Program-made: the position numbers and the translations under genes
NCBI RefSeq assembly: GCF_007828035.1
Contig: NZ_VITV01000009.1
Location: 214,282-278,281 of the forward strand
Direction of reading: 5' to 3'
From: Nitrospirillum amazonense
GTDB taxonomy: Bacteria > Pseudomonadota > Alphaproteobacteria > Azospirillales > Azospirillaceae
DNA: 64,000 nucleotides
The notes under the pieces: model-generated
Databases searched by the model: none
What the model saw: only the letters and a program-made list of their open reading frames with translations
Told to the model about the DNA's origin: nothing
Part shown: one piece after another, positions 18,401-25,851 of the stretch
Layout: each line of letters begins with the position of its first letter
Position numbering within the stretch: position 1 is the stretch's first letter

Positions 18401-18696
18401 AGCGGCGCGAACAGGGCCTGACATCCCTGGACGCCATGGCGGAGGCCGGCGGCGCCCGCCTGCGCCCCGTCATGATGACGGCCCTGGCCATGGTGCTGGG
18501 CATGATCCCCATGGCCCTGGCGCTGAGCGAGGGTGGCGAGCAGAACGCCCCCCTGGCCCGCGCGGTGATGGGCGGCCTGCTGTTCTCCACGCCCATGACC
18601 CTGCTGGCCGTTCCAGCGTTGTACGTCCTGCTGCATCGCCGGCGCCATGCCGTGCTTGCGACCACCACCGTTCCCGCCGGCTCGGCCGCCGAGTGA
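15481..18696 (+). CDS. RND efflux transporter permease (HAE1 type)
   Basis: 1071-residue inner-membrane RND pump, usual length for the family. It starts WIVAYALRRPYSFAVLAGL (TM1), has the TM4 proton-relay segment GGLALAIGILVDDGTVAIEN with two aspartates, and an internal duplication with a second set of membrane segments after about residue 870. A His-rich stretch (HGHGEEGNHGH) lies near residues 497-507 in the cytoplasmic linker between the two halves. The start at 15481 places TM1 at the N-terminus; an open frame to 15403 adds a leader with no clear ribosome-binding site. The adaptor gene follows 13 bases later, the reverse of the usual adaptor-pump order, and no outer-membrane channel gene is adjacent. 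Confidence 0.9.
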   Translation: MWIVAYALRRPYSFAVLAGLITLLGVLSLFRMPTDIFPEVEIPTVTVVWSYSGLDAQEMTGKITAFGELAIINTADNVAEVESETSNGVGIIRTTFQPGVNIDLAISQISAICQTILKRMPTGTQPPLIVQYSRSSVPILQLALSSDTMSEAQLYDYGRITIRSQISDIPGMRLPLPYGGNARQIMVDIDPDKLRSYGLTPNDVNKAITAQNLNLPSGTAKIGDTEYQVGLNSSPIAVDTFNDIPLRDVNGRTVFMRDVANVRDGAAVQTNVVHADGQPAVLLTIMKLGGASTLAVVDEVMRRLPEIRKAAPEGMRIQPLFDQTTFIKHAMEGIQHEGLIVGALVAILILLFLGGWRSTAIVLTSIPLSILTAVAVLSMAGHTLNVMTLGGLALAIGILVDDGTVAIENIHRHIGMGKPLRQAILEGSDEVAFPALVSTLCICIVFVPIFFLHGIAKYLFSPLALAVISSMLMSYVLSRTLVPAMAAWLLPAELRGHGHGEEGNHGHVAPPTGLAGAWARFHAGFERGFEGLRQRYLRVLGGGLSRPWMVTGFAVVLLVCAAATIPFVGTNFFPEVDAGQFRLHVRTPAGTRLEEASRQFGAIERSIRKIIPPEELGLIIDNIGLPDPVNLGLTDSVTVSSADGEILGALTEKRSRPTHEYVEQIRAMVAKDYPGVEIFQKPGDITSQILNGAVPTPIDIRIIGTARGPNALIAEDLRQRFKNIPGLVDVTLRQVTATPAYRIEVDRARAAELGLTQNDVAQEVLVSLASSGVVNPSYWMDVNSLVIYPVVVQSPQRLMASAEDLLNTPIHSTRVTTPVLLRNVAKLVPTKVAADISRTSFAPRYDVIANVSGRDLGSVSRDIKAAIDAVRPQLKPGNRIEMGGQIKTMEQAYGDIAAGMALAVVFVYMLMVVNFQSWLDPLIVLGATPAAILGGAVMLLLTGTTFSEPALMGMIMVIGVATANSVLMVSFANQRREQGLTSLDAMAEAGGARLRPVMMTALAMVLGMIPMALALSEGGEQNAPLARAVMGGLLFSTPMTLLAVPALYVLLHRRRHAVLATTTVPAGSAAE

Positions 18697-18709
18697 TTTT
18701 AGGAGTCTG

Positions 18710-19876
18710 ATGATTATGACCGCCGCCCCTAAGACCACCGTCCGCCGCCGGTCCTGGATGCTGGGCACCGCCGTCGTGGCCCTGGCCGCCATCGGCCTGG
18801 TGTCTGCCCCCCACCTGGCCAGCGGCAACAAGGCCCCGCCCGAAGCCCGGCCGCAGGCGCCGCTGCAGGTGAAGACCACCAACCCCAAGCCGGTGAAATC
18901 GTCCGACGGCCTGCTGCTGCCGGCCCAGACCCAGGCCCTGACGGAATACACCGTCTACGCCCGCGTCTCCGGCTATATCGGCAAGCGCCTGGTAGACATC
19001 GGCGACGTGGTGAAGGCCGGCCAGACCCTGGCCGTCATCGAGGCGCCCGACCAGGATCAGCAGCTGATGCAGGCCCGCGCGGCACAGCACCAGGCGGAGG
19101 CCAACCTGGCCCTGGCCAAATCCAACTACAGCCGGTCCAAGTCCCTGCTGGGCGACGGCTGGGTGACCCGCGAGACCTACGACACCCGCGAGTCCGCCCT
19201 GAACGCCGCCCAGGCCGACCTGGAGGCCGCCATCGCCAACGTGAAGCGGCTGGAGCAGCTGACCGCCTACAAGACGGTGACGACGGCCATTGACGGCATC
19301 ATCACCCAGCGCCTGGTGGAACAGGGCGACCTGGTGGTGGCCGACGCCAGCAGCGGCAAGGCCCTGTACCAGGTGTCCCGCCAAGACCACCTGCGCCTGG
19401 TCATCGACGTGCCCCAGGGTCAGGTGCCGGCCGTGGCGGTGGGCGCCGCGGTGGACGCCAGCTTCGTGGAATTCCCGGGCCGCACCTTCCCGGCCAAGGT
19501 GGTGCGCATCTCACACGCGGTGGACAGCACCAGCGGCACCATGCGGGTCGAGGCCGACCTGCCCAACCCCGACCTGACCATCCCGGCCGGCATGCGCGGC
19601 AACGCCCATTTCCCCGAGGCCGGCGCCCAGGTGCTGGCCCTGCCGGTGAACACCATCGTCACCCGGCCGGAAGGCAAGCGCGTCGCCATCGTCGATGGTG
19701 AGGGCAAGGTGCGCTTCCACCCCGTGACCTTGGGCCGTGAATTCAACACCACGGTCGAGGTGGTGGGCGGGGTCAGCGACAAGGACCGCGTGGTGCTGAA
19801 TCCCAACACCATGCTGAACGACGGCGACGCCGTGACAGTGGCGGAGGATGCGCCCAAGGACGGCGCGGCGAAGTAA
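18710..19876 (+). CDS. RND efflux periplasmic adaptor (membrane fusion protein)
   Basis: 388-residue HlyD/AcrA-like adaptor. An N-terminal membrane anchor or signal (SWMLGTAVVALAAIGLVSA) is followed by a beta-barrel and lipoyl half-motif (YARVSGYIGKRLVDIGDVVKAGQ), a helical hairpin (QARAAQHQAEANLALAKSNY), the second lipoyl half (KTVTTAIDGIITQRLVEQGD) and the membrane-proximal domain. AGGAG lies 4 bases before the ATG at 18710; an ATG at 18716 is an alternative. It should link the pump at 15481-18696 to a TolC-like channel encoded elsewhere. A strong hairpin terminator follows. Confidence 0.9.
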   Translation: MIMTAAPKTTVRRRSWMLGTAVVALAAIGLVSAPHLASGNKAPPEARPQAPLQVKTTNPKPVKSSDGLLLPAQTQALTEYTVYARVSGYIGKRLVDIGDVVKAGQTLAVIEAPDQDQQLMQARAAQHQAEANLALAKSNYSRSKSLLGDGWVTRETYDTRESALNAAQADLEAAIANVKRLEQLTAYKTVTTAIDGIITQRLVEQGDLVVADASSGKALYQVSRQDHLRLVIDVPQGQVPAVAVGAAVDASFVEFPGRTFPAKVVRISHAVDSTSGTMRVEADLPNPDLTIPAGMRGNAHFPEAGAQVLALPVNTIVTRPEGKRVAIVDGEGKVRFHPVTLGREFNTTVEVVGGVSDKDRVVLNPNTMLNDGDAVTVAEDAPKDGAAK

Positions 19877-19901
19877 AGGCCTGACGTCATTGAAAAACAA
19901 A

Positions 19902-19926
19902 CGGCCGCTCCCCCCAGGAGCGGCCG
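19902..19926. terminator. Bidirectional rho-independent terminator
   Basis: Perfect 10-bp stem CGGCCGCTCC / GGAGCGGCCG with loop CCCCA, followed on the plus strand by CTTGCTTTT and preceded by GAAAAACAAA, which gives a T-rich tail on the minus strand. It can end both the adaptor transcript (plus) and the 44-residue peptide transcript (minus). Confidence 0.85.
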
Positions 19927-19978
19927 CTTGCTTTTGCGCCGGATGGGCCGGCGCCTGGTACAAGCGTAAAGATGAACC

Positions 19979-20113
19979 TTACCAAGGTTCGCAGCCGTTG
20001 CACTCGATCGGGCTGGCCAGGGCCACCTTGCGCTCAGCCGTCATATGGCTGGTGGCATAGACGCCGACACCGACCAGAACCAGGCACGCCATAACGATCT
20101 TCTTGAAAGACAT
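19979..20113 (-). CDS. Small membrane/exported peptide with C-terminal CxxC
   Basis: 44-residue peptide. A short basic N-terminus (MSFKK) and one hydrophobic segment (IVMACLVLVGVGVYATS) are followed by a short tail ending ECNGCEPW. The tail would be periplasmic if the segment is an uncleaved anchor or signal. A CxxC so close to the end could bind metal or heme-like cofactors or act in redox, but that is inference. The ATG has GGGGGAAA 4-5 bases upstream, and a strong terminator lies about 50 bases after the stop; both support a real gene. An in-frame upstream extension to 20179 lacks a ribosome-binding site. Not recognised as a known family. Confidence 0.55.
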   Translation of the reverse strand: MSFKKIVMACLVLVGVGVYATSHMTAERKVALASPIECNGCEPW

Positions 20114-20292
20114 GGATTTTCCCCCATCAAAGCGCCGATCGGGACAATCCCGACGGCAGGCGAAAACAGGGGAAAGCAAACCTCGGGCCAGTTTTCAGAC
20201 CCTCTACCATCAGGACAGTTTCCAGGTCCTGAAACGGCAAGCCATTGTTAATCCGTTAAGATTTGAGTTATTAGGAAAGTGGCGGCGCAGTC

Positions 20293-20316
20293 GCCGGCAA
20301 TATTATTGTTGCCGGT
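20293..20316. repeat. Hairpin-forming inverted repeat
   Basis: CCGGCAA (20294-20300) and TTGCCGG (20309-20315) with an 8-base AT-only-but-one loop, in the 280-base divergent region between the 44-residue peptide and the binding protein. No T-tract follows. It may be an operator or a 5' leader structure for the plus-strand gene. Confidence 0.4.
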
Positions 20317-20393
20317 GGGCAATAACGTCTCTTGGCGGGTAGGCAGAAATGACCCATCCTATCGCTCTTTTCCGTCGATTGGGGGCCTGACCC

Positions 20394-21161
20394 GTGGGCG
20401 CCACCGCCAGTTTAATTGGCAGCTTGTTCTTAAGCGTTATCGCGGGTGGTACTGGCCTGTCCGGCGCCGTGGATCAACCCAGCGGCAAGCCTGTTATTCA
20501 ATTTTTATACCCTGACGTGGGTCCCTTCCTGCAAGGGGCTTCGGATGGTGCGGCCGTGCGCGGACCCATCGCGGCCCGGGTGGAGGCGTTGGCCGCCAAA
20601 GCCGGCTATGAGGTTACCTGGCTAGGACCTATCCCGCGTAACCGCATCCTGGCGGACCTGCAGGACGGCAGGGTGGCCTGCACCCCCAACGTCATCAAGA
20701 CACCGGACCGCGAAGCGCATTTCAAGTTCACCGAGCCGCTGTTCCCGGGGACGGAGTGGCTGGTCATCACCCGCAAGGGCGCCGACTGGATCAAGGGCTA
20801 CCCGACCTTTGAAAGCCTGATTCGGGATCCGGCCCGGGTCTACGGCAACATGCTGGGCGCATCCAAGGGGCCCGCTTTGGATCGCTTGGCAGCGGAAGAG
20901 GCCAGCCACGTCCGACCTATACGTGGCACCCCCGCCGATCTGGTCAAGATGGTGGCGGCTGGCCATATCGATTACACCATCGTTTCCGGCCCCGATGACG
21001 CCCGTAACGCGGCCCTGTCGGCGGGCGTGGACCCAGGCGACCTCGTCATCACCCACTTCCCCGAGCTGTCCGCCGTGGGCGCTGGGCGTATCATGTGCGC
21101 ACAGACGGTGGGCGACGATCTGATCGCCGCCTTCGACCGGGCGCTGGCCGGCGCGCACTGA
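20394..21161 (+). CDS. Periplasmic solute-binding-like protein, GTG start
   Basis: 255-residue exported protein related in layout to family 3 extracellular binding proteins: signal-like N-terminus (SLIGSLFLSVIAGGTGLSGA), IQFLYPDVGPF as the first strand, a Cys-containing ACTPNVIKTPDREAHFKFTE block resembling ligand-binding lobe 1, then LVITRKGADW (crossover), AAGHIDYTIV in lobe 2 and a C-terminal helix DDLIAAFDRALAGAH. No transporter genes are adjacent. The GTG start has GGGGGC about 7 bases upstream; no ATG gives a better N-terminus. It may be a sensor or a diverged binding protein. Confidence 0.7.
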   Translation: MGATASLIGSLFLSVIAGGTGLSGAVDQPSGKPVIQFLYPDVGPFLQGASDGAAVRGPIAARVEALAAKAGYEVTWLGPIPRNRILADLQDGRVACTPNVIKTPDREAHFKFTEPLFPGTEWLVITRKGADWIKGYPTFESLIRDPARVYGNMLGASKGPALDRLAAEEASHVRPIRGTPADLVKMVAAGHIDYTIVSGPDDARNAALSAGVDPGDLVITHFPELSAVGAGRIMCAQTVGDDLIAAFDRALAGAH

Positions 21162-21260
21162 GCCGCCGGGGCCACCCGTCGTCCGGAGACGGGTGGACGG
21201 CGGCGGCTCGGCGGCCCATAAAGGCGGAACCTCCTGATCCTTCCGATCCCTGCCGCTGCG

Positions 21261-23489
21261 ATGATGCCCGACACCCCCTCCGTTCCTGACACCGAATCCC
21301 ACAGCTGGGATCCCGACCTGCTGCTGGCCGTCGCCACGACGGAGGAAGGCTGCGCCACACTGTCCCAGCTGGGCCTGGTGCGCCCCAAACAGGCGGCGGC
21401 CATGGGGCTGGTGCCCCTGCCCCTGGTCTTTCCGGACAAGGAACAAGTGTGGGTGGAGGCGGACCGGCAGGAAGAATTGCTGGCCGTCATCCAGCGCCGC
21501 GCATCGGAAGCCGTGGCGCGCCCGGCCCTGCTGGCCGCTGCCCGCCCGCCCCTGCGGGAGGCCGGCTTTGAGATCACCCCGGCCATCGTTCCCGACCGCG
21601 TGCGCGTCACGCAGCGGCTGGAACTGCGGCTGCCCAGCTTCCCCCACCCCTATCGCCTGAACGTGGACCGCACCTTCTCCGTCGGTGAGCTCTCTGACCT
21701 GGACGGCACGGCCCTGGTCGACCTGGTCGGCGCCGACGGTAAGTTGAATGGCCGGAAGCGCGATGCCGAAGGCAGCCTGGCCCGCCGCCTGGCCGAGATC
21801 GAGGCCGAGGTTTCCAGCGATGCCGAGGCCCTGGCCGAGATTCGCGACCGCCTATGGCGGGCCACCCACCACCTGACGGACGCGCCGTCGGTGCTGCGCC
21901 GGTGGGAGCGGGAGGTGGCGACCTGGGCGCAGGACCGCATCCATGCCCGCGGCCGCAGCTTTGTCGACAGCCATTTCGACCTGAAGCGCTATGAGGACCT
22001 GTTCCCCCTGGCGCGCAGCATGCCCCGCCGCCTGGTGCTGGTGGTCGGTCCCACCAATTCGGGCAAGACCCATCGCGCCATGCAGGCCCTGAAGGACGCC
22101 CGCAGCGGCGCCTATCTGGCGCCCTTGCGCCTGCTGGCGCTGGAGATCATGGACCGCCTGAACAAGGAGGGCGTGGCCGCCAACCTGGTGACGGGCGAAG
22201 AGGAAATCCGCGTGCCCGGCGCCCGCATCACCGCCTCCACGGTCGAGATGCTGGATCCGGAGAGCCGTCTGGAGGTGGCCGTCATCGACGAGGTCCAGAT
22301 GCTGGCGGACACGGAGCGCGGCTGGGCCTGGTCGGCCGCCCTGGTGGGCGTGCCGGCGGAGACGGTGTACCTGTTGGGCTCCCCGGACATCCGCCCGGTT
22401 ATCGAGCGCATGGCCCAGTACCTGGGCGAACCGCTGGAGGTGGTGGAGCTGGAGCGCAAGACGCCGCTGAAGCTGATCGACCGCCGGCTGGAGTGGAGCG
22501 ACGTGCAGGCGGGCGACGCCTTGATCGCCTTTTCCCGGCGAGAGGTTCATTCCGTCCGCGAAACCATCCGTGCCAAGGGCCTGAGCGCCGCCGTGATCTA
22601 TGGCGCCCTGGCGCCCGAGGTACGCCGACGGGAGGCGGAGCGCTTCACCACCGGCGAGGCCGACGTGGTGGTGGCGACGGACGCCATCGGCATGGGCCTG
22701 AACCTGCCCGTGCGCCGCGTGCTGTTCACCAGCCTGGAGAAGTTCGACGGGCACGAGGTGCGGCCCCTGTCGGGGTCGGAAGTGCGGCAGATCGCCGGCC
22801 GCGCCGGCCGCTATGGCAAGTTCGAGGTGGGTGAGTATGGCGTGGTCGGGCGCGGCAGTCCCAACGCCCTGCGCCACATGTACAAGGCGGCGGACGAGAA
22901 GGTCCACGCCGCCCTGCCCCTGACCCTGCGGCCCACCCGCGCCATGATGGAACGGTTGGCCACCTACGTCGGCACCGACCGCCTGGTGCCCCTGGTCGAC
23001 TGCTTCGCCGCCGCCGACACCAAGGGATCGCCCTACGCCTTGGCCGACCTGGCGCCGGTGCGCAAGATGGCGGTGGCCCTGGACGCCCGGCGCCTGGACT
23101 TCGACCGCCGCCTGACCCTGCTGTTCATGCCGGCGGACCTGGACCGCGAGACTGACGCCGACCTGGTCTACGGGATTTGCCGCGCCCTGGAGCGGGAGCA
23201 GCCCCTGCCGCTGGACGGCGTGGCCGGCAAGCGCATCGACAGCCTGGACGACCTGGGCCTGGAGGCGCAGTCGCGCATCTGCGACCTCTATTACTGGGCC
23301 ACCCGCAAGTTCCCCGCCTACTTCCCCGATCGCGAGGCCGTCACCGAACGTCGCGCCGCCGTGGCCGAGCGCCTGGCCCAGGTCCTGGCCATGCGCAGCC
23401 GGGCGCGGGCGGCGGGCGAAGCTCCCCACAAGCCCAAACCCGGCTTCCGGGGGGCCCCCCGGAAGCGCTATGGTCCCAAGCGGAAGTAA
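21261..23489 (+). CDS. Suv3-like DExH-box RNA helicase
   Basis: 742-residue superfamily 2 helicase of the mitochondrial SUV3 type, known from Alphaproteobacteria and proposed to act in RNA turnover. Motif I GPTNSGKT at residues 263-270, motif II DEVQ at 343-346, LLGSPDIRPVIERM (motif III region), IAFSRREVHSVRETI, VVVATDAIGMGLNLPVRRVLF (motif V) and EVRQIAGRAGRYG (motif VI). The first roughly 250 residues are a poorly defined N-terminal region, and the last 40 residues are basic (RGAPRKRYGPKRK), suited to RNA binding. Transcribed alone; its end is 46 bases from the convergent dioxygenase gene. Confidence 0.9.
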   Translation: MMPDTPSVPDTESHSWDPDLLLAVATTEEGCATLSQLGLVRPKQAAAMGLVPLPLVFPDKEQVWVEADRQEELLAVIQRRASEAVARPALLAAARPPLREAGFEITPAIVPDRVRVTQRLELRLPSFPHPYRLNVDRTFSVGELSDLDGTALVDLVGADGKLNGRKRDAEGSLARRLAEIEAEVSSDAEALAEIRDRLWRATHHLTDAPSVLRRWEREVATWAQDRIHARGRSFVDSHFDLKRYEDLFPLARSMPRRLVLVVGPTNSGKTHRAMQALKDARSGAYLAPLRLLALEIMDRLNKEGVAANLVTGEEEIRVPGARITASTVEMLDPESRLEVAVIDEVQMLADTERGWAWSAALVGVPAETVYLLGSPDIRPVIERMAQYLGEPLEVVELERKTPLKLIDRRLEWSDVQAGDALIAFSRREVHSVRETIRAKGLSAAVIYGALAPEVRRREAERFTTGEADVVVATDAIGMGLNLPVRRVLFTSLEKFDGHEVRPLSGSEVRQIAGRAGRYGKFEVGEYGVVGRGSPNALRHMYKAADEKVHAALPLTLRPTRAMMERLATYVGTDRLVPLVDCFAAADTKGSPYALADLAPVRKMAVALDARRLDFDRRLTLLFMPADLDRETDADLVYGICRALEREQPLPLDGVAGKRIDSLDDLGLEAQSRICDLYYWATRKFPAYFPDREAVTERRAAVAERLAQVLAMRSRARAAGEAPHKPKPGFRGAPRKRYGPKRK

Positions 23490-23535
23490 TCAGTGACCTT
23501 GAACGAAAGGAGCGGCCACGGCCGCCCCGCGATCA

Positions 23536-24759
23536 TCAATCCAGCGTTTCCAGATACGCGGCTTCGCCGCGACTGTCATAGAAGCCGACACCGCCACGGG
23601 CGTAGTAGTGGCTGACGATGCTGCGTCGGGTGATTTCGGAATTCACCCGGATACCCCCGCCATGGATCAGGTTCTCGTGCCAAACCAGGATTTGGCCGGC
23701 CTTGGGCCGATAAACCAGGCGCTCGAACCCGCCAGCATTAAGCAGGCGGTTGATCTCGTCCCCAAACACCACATAGCTGGAATAGTCGGAAGTGACCTTG
23801 GCCAAACCCAGCGGTTCCGCCAGCAGGCGCGGCGTCCGATGGCTGCCGGGGTAAACGAAAAGCTCACCGGATTCCGGTCGCACATCCTCCAACGCCACCC
23901 ACACACCGCACATATAACCAGCGGGGTAAGGGGTCAGGTGGATTGTGTCCTGGTGTGCATCTTGCTGGCTGCCATTCACGTACAGCAACGTCTGGCAGGC
24001 GCAGGCATCATCTCGGAACCACCGCTTCAGGAAATCCAGCACCGGCGGGAACAGCCAAATTTTTCGGCCTTCGGGCAAGCGGTGGGCATCGTGGATGCGC
24101 TCACTGGAACCAGGGCGATGCAGTAGGCGTCCACTGAGCAGCGCCGCTTCCACCGCGTTGTTGAACGCTGTGACTGTTTCGATGGGCACCGCTTCATGAA
24201 GAACGGTAAAGCCCCAGCGGATCAAGTGCTGAATCGCCGCCTCGGCGTCTGCCGCCGGTTCCACGCTCAGTGGCACATCGGCCGCCGCCGCGATCGCGTC
24301 CGGCTGATTGAACCAAGCAACCGACTGCCCGTGGCTGAAAGGATACATGGCGCTGTCGACATGCCCGGCAATCAGAACAGGCGAACCATGCGCCAACAGA
24401 TCGGCCCGCACACTGTCCGCGAGGGTGCCTTGATTGCTGATCAGCAGTTCGAGGCCCGGCATCTCCGCAAAAGGCCCGGTCGCGATGCCAGTGGTGACAC
24501 GGAGGTTAACCACGCCATTCGGCACGAGGTGGCTGTTGGCGAGAACAGCCAGTTCCCAAGCGGCTTCGCCAACCTTGGTAGCGATGTCGCTGGCGGCGAA
24601 ACGCTGCGTGACGCCGCCAAAGTTCAGTTCCACCCAGATGCCGTCAATGGGCTCGGAGCAATGAAGGGTCGACGCCAGACGCAGCAAACCATAAACGGGC
24701 GTGGCCGGCGGCCGGTTAGTAACAACCCAAGGGGAGATCGAATGTGGAACGGGGGACAT
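23536..24759 (-). CDS. PhyH-family 2-oxoglutarate/Fe(II) dioxygenase with N-terminal extension
   Basis: 407 residues. The C-terminal part (about 185-400) is a phytanoyl-CoA-dioxygenase-like jelly roll: IRWGFTVLHEAVP at its start, the HxD facial-triad half in DAHQDTIHLTPYP, GVWVALEDVRPESGELFVYPGSH, and the distal histidine in ENLIHGGG with downstream NSEITRRSIVSHYY for 2-oxoglutarate binding. The N-terminal about 170 residues are beta-rich (IWVELNFGGVTQRF, NGVVNLRVTTGIATG) and resemble small beta-sandwich domains attached to glycan- or lipid-modifying enzymes; this is a guess. The start at 24759 has GGAAGG 5 bases upstream; an earlier in-frame ATG at 24789 does not. The substrate is unknown. 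Confidence 0.8.
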   Translation of the reverse strand: MSPVPHSISPWVVTNRPPATPVYGLLRLASTLHCSEPIDGIWVELNFGGVTQRFAASDIATKVGEAAWELAVLANSHLVPNGVVNLRVTTGIATGPFAEMPGLELLISNQGTLADSVRADLLAHGSPVLIAGHVDSAMYPFSHGQSVAWFNQPDAIAAAADVPLSVEPAADAEAAIQHLIRWGFTVLHEAVPIETVTAFNNAVEAALLSGRLLHRPGSSERIHDAHRLPEGRKIWLFPPVLDFLKRWFRDDACACQTLLYVNGSQQDAHQDTIHLTPYPAGYMCGVWVALEDVRPESGELFVYPGSHRTPRLLAEPLGLAKVTSDYSSYVVFGDEINRLLNAGGFERLVYRPKAGQILVWHENLIHGGGIRVNSEITRRSIVSHYYARGGVGFYDSRGEAAYLETLD

Positions 24760-24832
24760 GTATGCCTTCCGATTACAAGACATAGGCAATTAGGCTAATG
24801 CTTCCCCTTTGTCGAAGAAAATAGCAACACTT

Positions 24833-25597
24833 TCAACCGAAAAGGAGAGCTCTTGAAATGCCCTCCGCCGTCTGTTGCAGCGCGGATAAGAACTGACCTT
24901 CCAGTTGCGCCTCCGTCACGCGGGAGGCGTGGGTGCTGACGTTCATGGCGGCGATGATCATCCCGCCCCGGCCGCGGATGGGTACGGCGATGGAGCGCAA
25001 GCCCTCCTCCAGCTCCTGGTTCACCAGGGCCCAGCCCTGGCCGCCGGCCTGGCGCACGGCGGCCTTGACCGCGTCCGCCTTGATATCCGGCGTGGCGGCC
25101 AGGATGGCGTCCAGATCGGCATCGGGCAGGGCCGACAGCAGCACCCGGCCCATGGAGGTGCGGGCGGCCGGCAGGCGGGTGCCGATGCTGATCTCGATGG
25201 ACATGATGCGCTTCATGGGCACGCGCACGACGTAGACGATGTCCGTGCCGTCCAGCACGGAGATGGAGCAGGATTCCTGCACCCGGCCCACCAGTTCCTG
25301 CATGAAGGGCTGGGCGACACCCGTCAGGGTCAGGGATGACAGATAGGCCAGGCCCAGGTTCAACACCTTGGGCCGCAGGCTGAACAGCTTGCCATCGAAG
25401 GCGACGTAGCCCAGCGCGCACAGGGTGTGCAGCAGGCGCCGCGCGGTGGCGCGCGTCACGTCGGCGCGCTTGGCCACCTGCGACAGGGTCATGGGCGTGT
25501 GGGTGGCGCCGAACGCCTCGATCACCGCCAAGCCGCGTGCCAGCGCCCGCACGAACTCCCCACCCTCGGCACCCGCCTCACCGTCCGCGTCACTCAT
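24833..25597 (-). CDS. pcaR: IclR-family regulator, PcaR/PcaU-like
   Basis: 254-residue IclR regulator. An N-terminal winged helix (RALARGLAVIEAFG, MTLSQVAKRADVTRATARRL, LCALGYVAFDGKLFSLRPKV) is followed by the effector domain (SCSISVLDGTDIVYVVRVP, GTRLPAARTSMGRVLLSALP). LAYLSSLTLTGVAQPFMQEL and the divergent position to pcaF-pcaI-pcaJ match the PcaR/PcaU/PobR group, which responds to beta-ketoadipate or protocatechuate. It probably controls the thiolase/transferase operon through the dyad at 25668-25686 and may autoregulate. Confidence 0.85.
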   Translation of the reverse strand: MSDADGEAGAEGGEFVRALARGLAVIEAFGATHTPMTLSQVAKRADVTRATARRLLHTLCALGYVAFDGKLFSLRPKVLNLGLAYLSSLTLTGVAQPFMQELVGRVQESCSISVLDGTDIVYVVRVPMKRIMSIEISIGTRLPAARTSMGRVLLSALPDADLDAILAATPDIKADAVKAAVRQAGGQGWALVNQELEEGLRSIAVPIRGRGGMIIAAMNVSTHASRVTEAQLEGQFLSALQQTAEGISRALLFG

Positions 25598-25667
25598 GCG
25601 CCGTCCTCACCCATGCAGAAATTTGCGCCCGCAGCCGTTGACAGGCCGGGGCGGGAGGTTCACTCTA

Positions 25668-25686
25668 ATGTTCATTATACGGACAT
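25668..25686. promoter_or_regulatory. Putative IclR/PcaR operator
   Basis: Imperfect 19-bp dyad with arms ATGT and ACAT and core GTTCATTATACGGAC, similar in layout to the 15-bp operators described for PcaR/PobR-type regulators (GTTC...GNAC). It lies in the 254-base gap between the IclR gene and pcaF. A TTGACA at 25638-25643 is close by, without a good -10 element. Confidence 0.45.
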
Positions 25687-25851
25687 TTGTACGCTAGACG
25701 AACAAAAAGATGCGGCCGACCAAAAAATATCGGCCACGACTTTCCGGGGAGGGGACGGCCGATCAGGCCCTGCGCGATCGCCCACAGGGTGACCGCCGTC
25801 CGGGCGCCAGCCAGGCCCCTTCCTTCGCGACGACGAAGGAGTGCGTATTTC

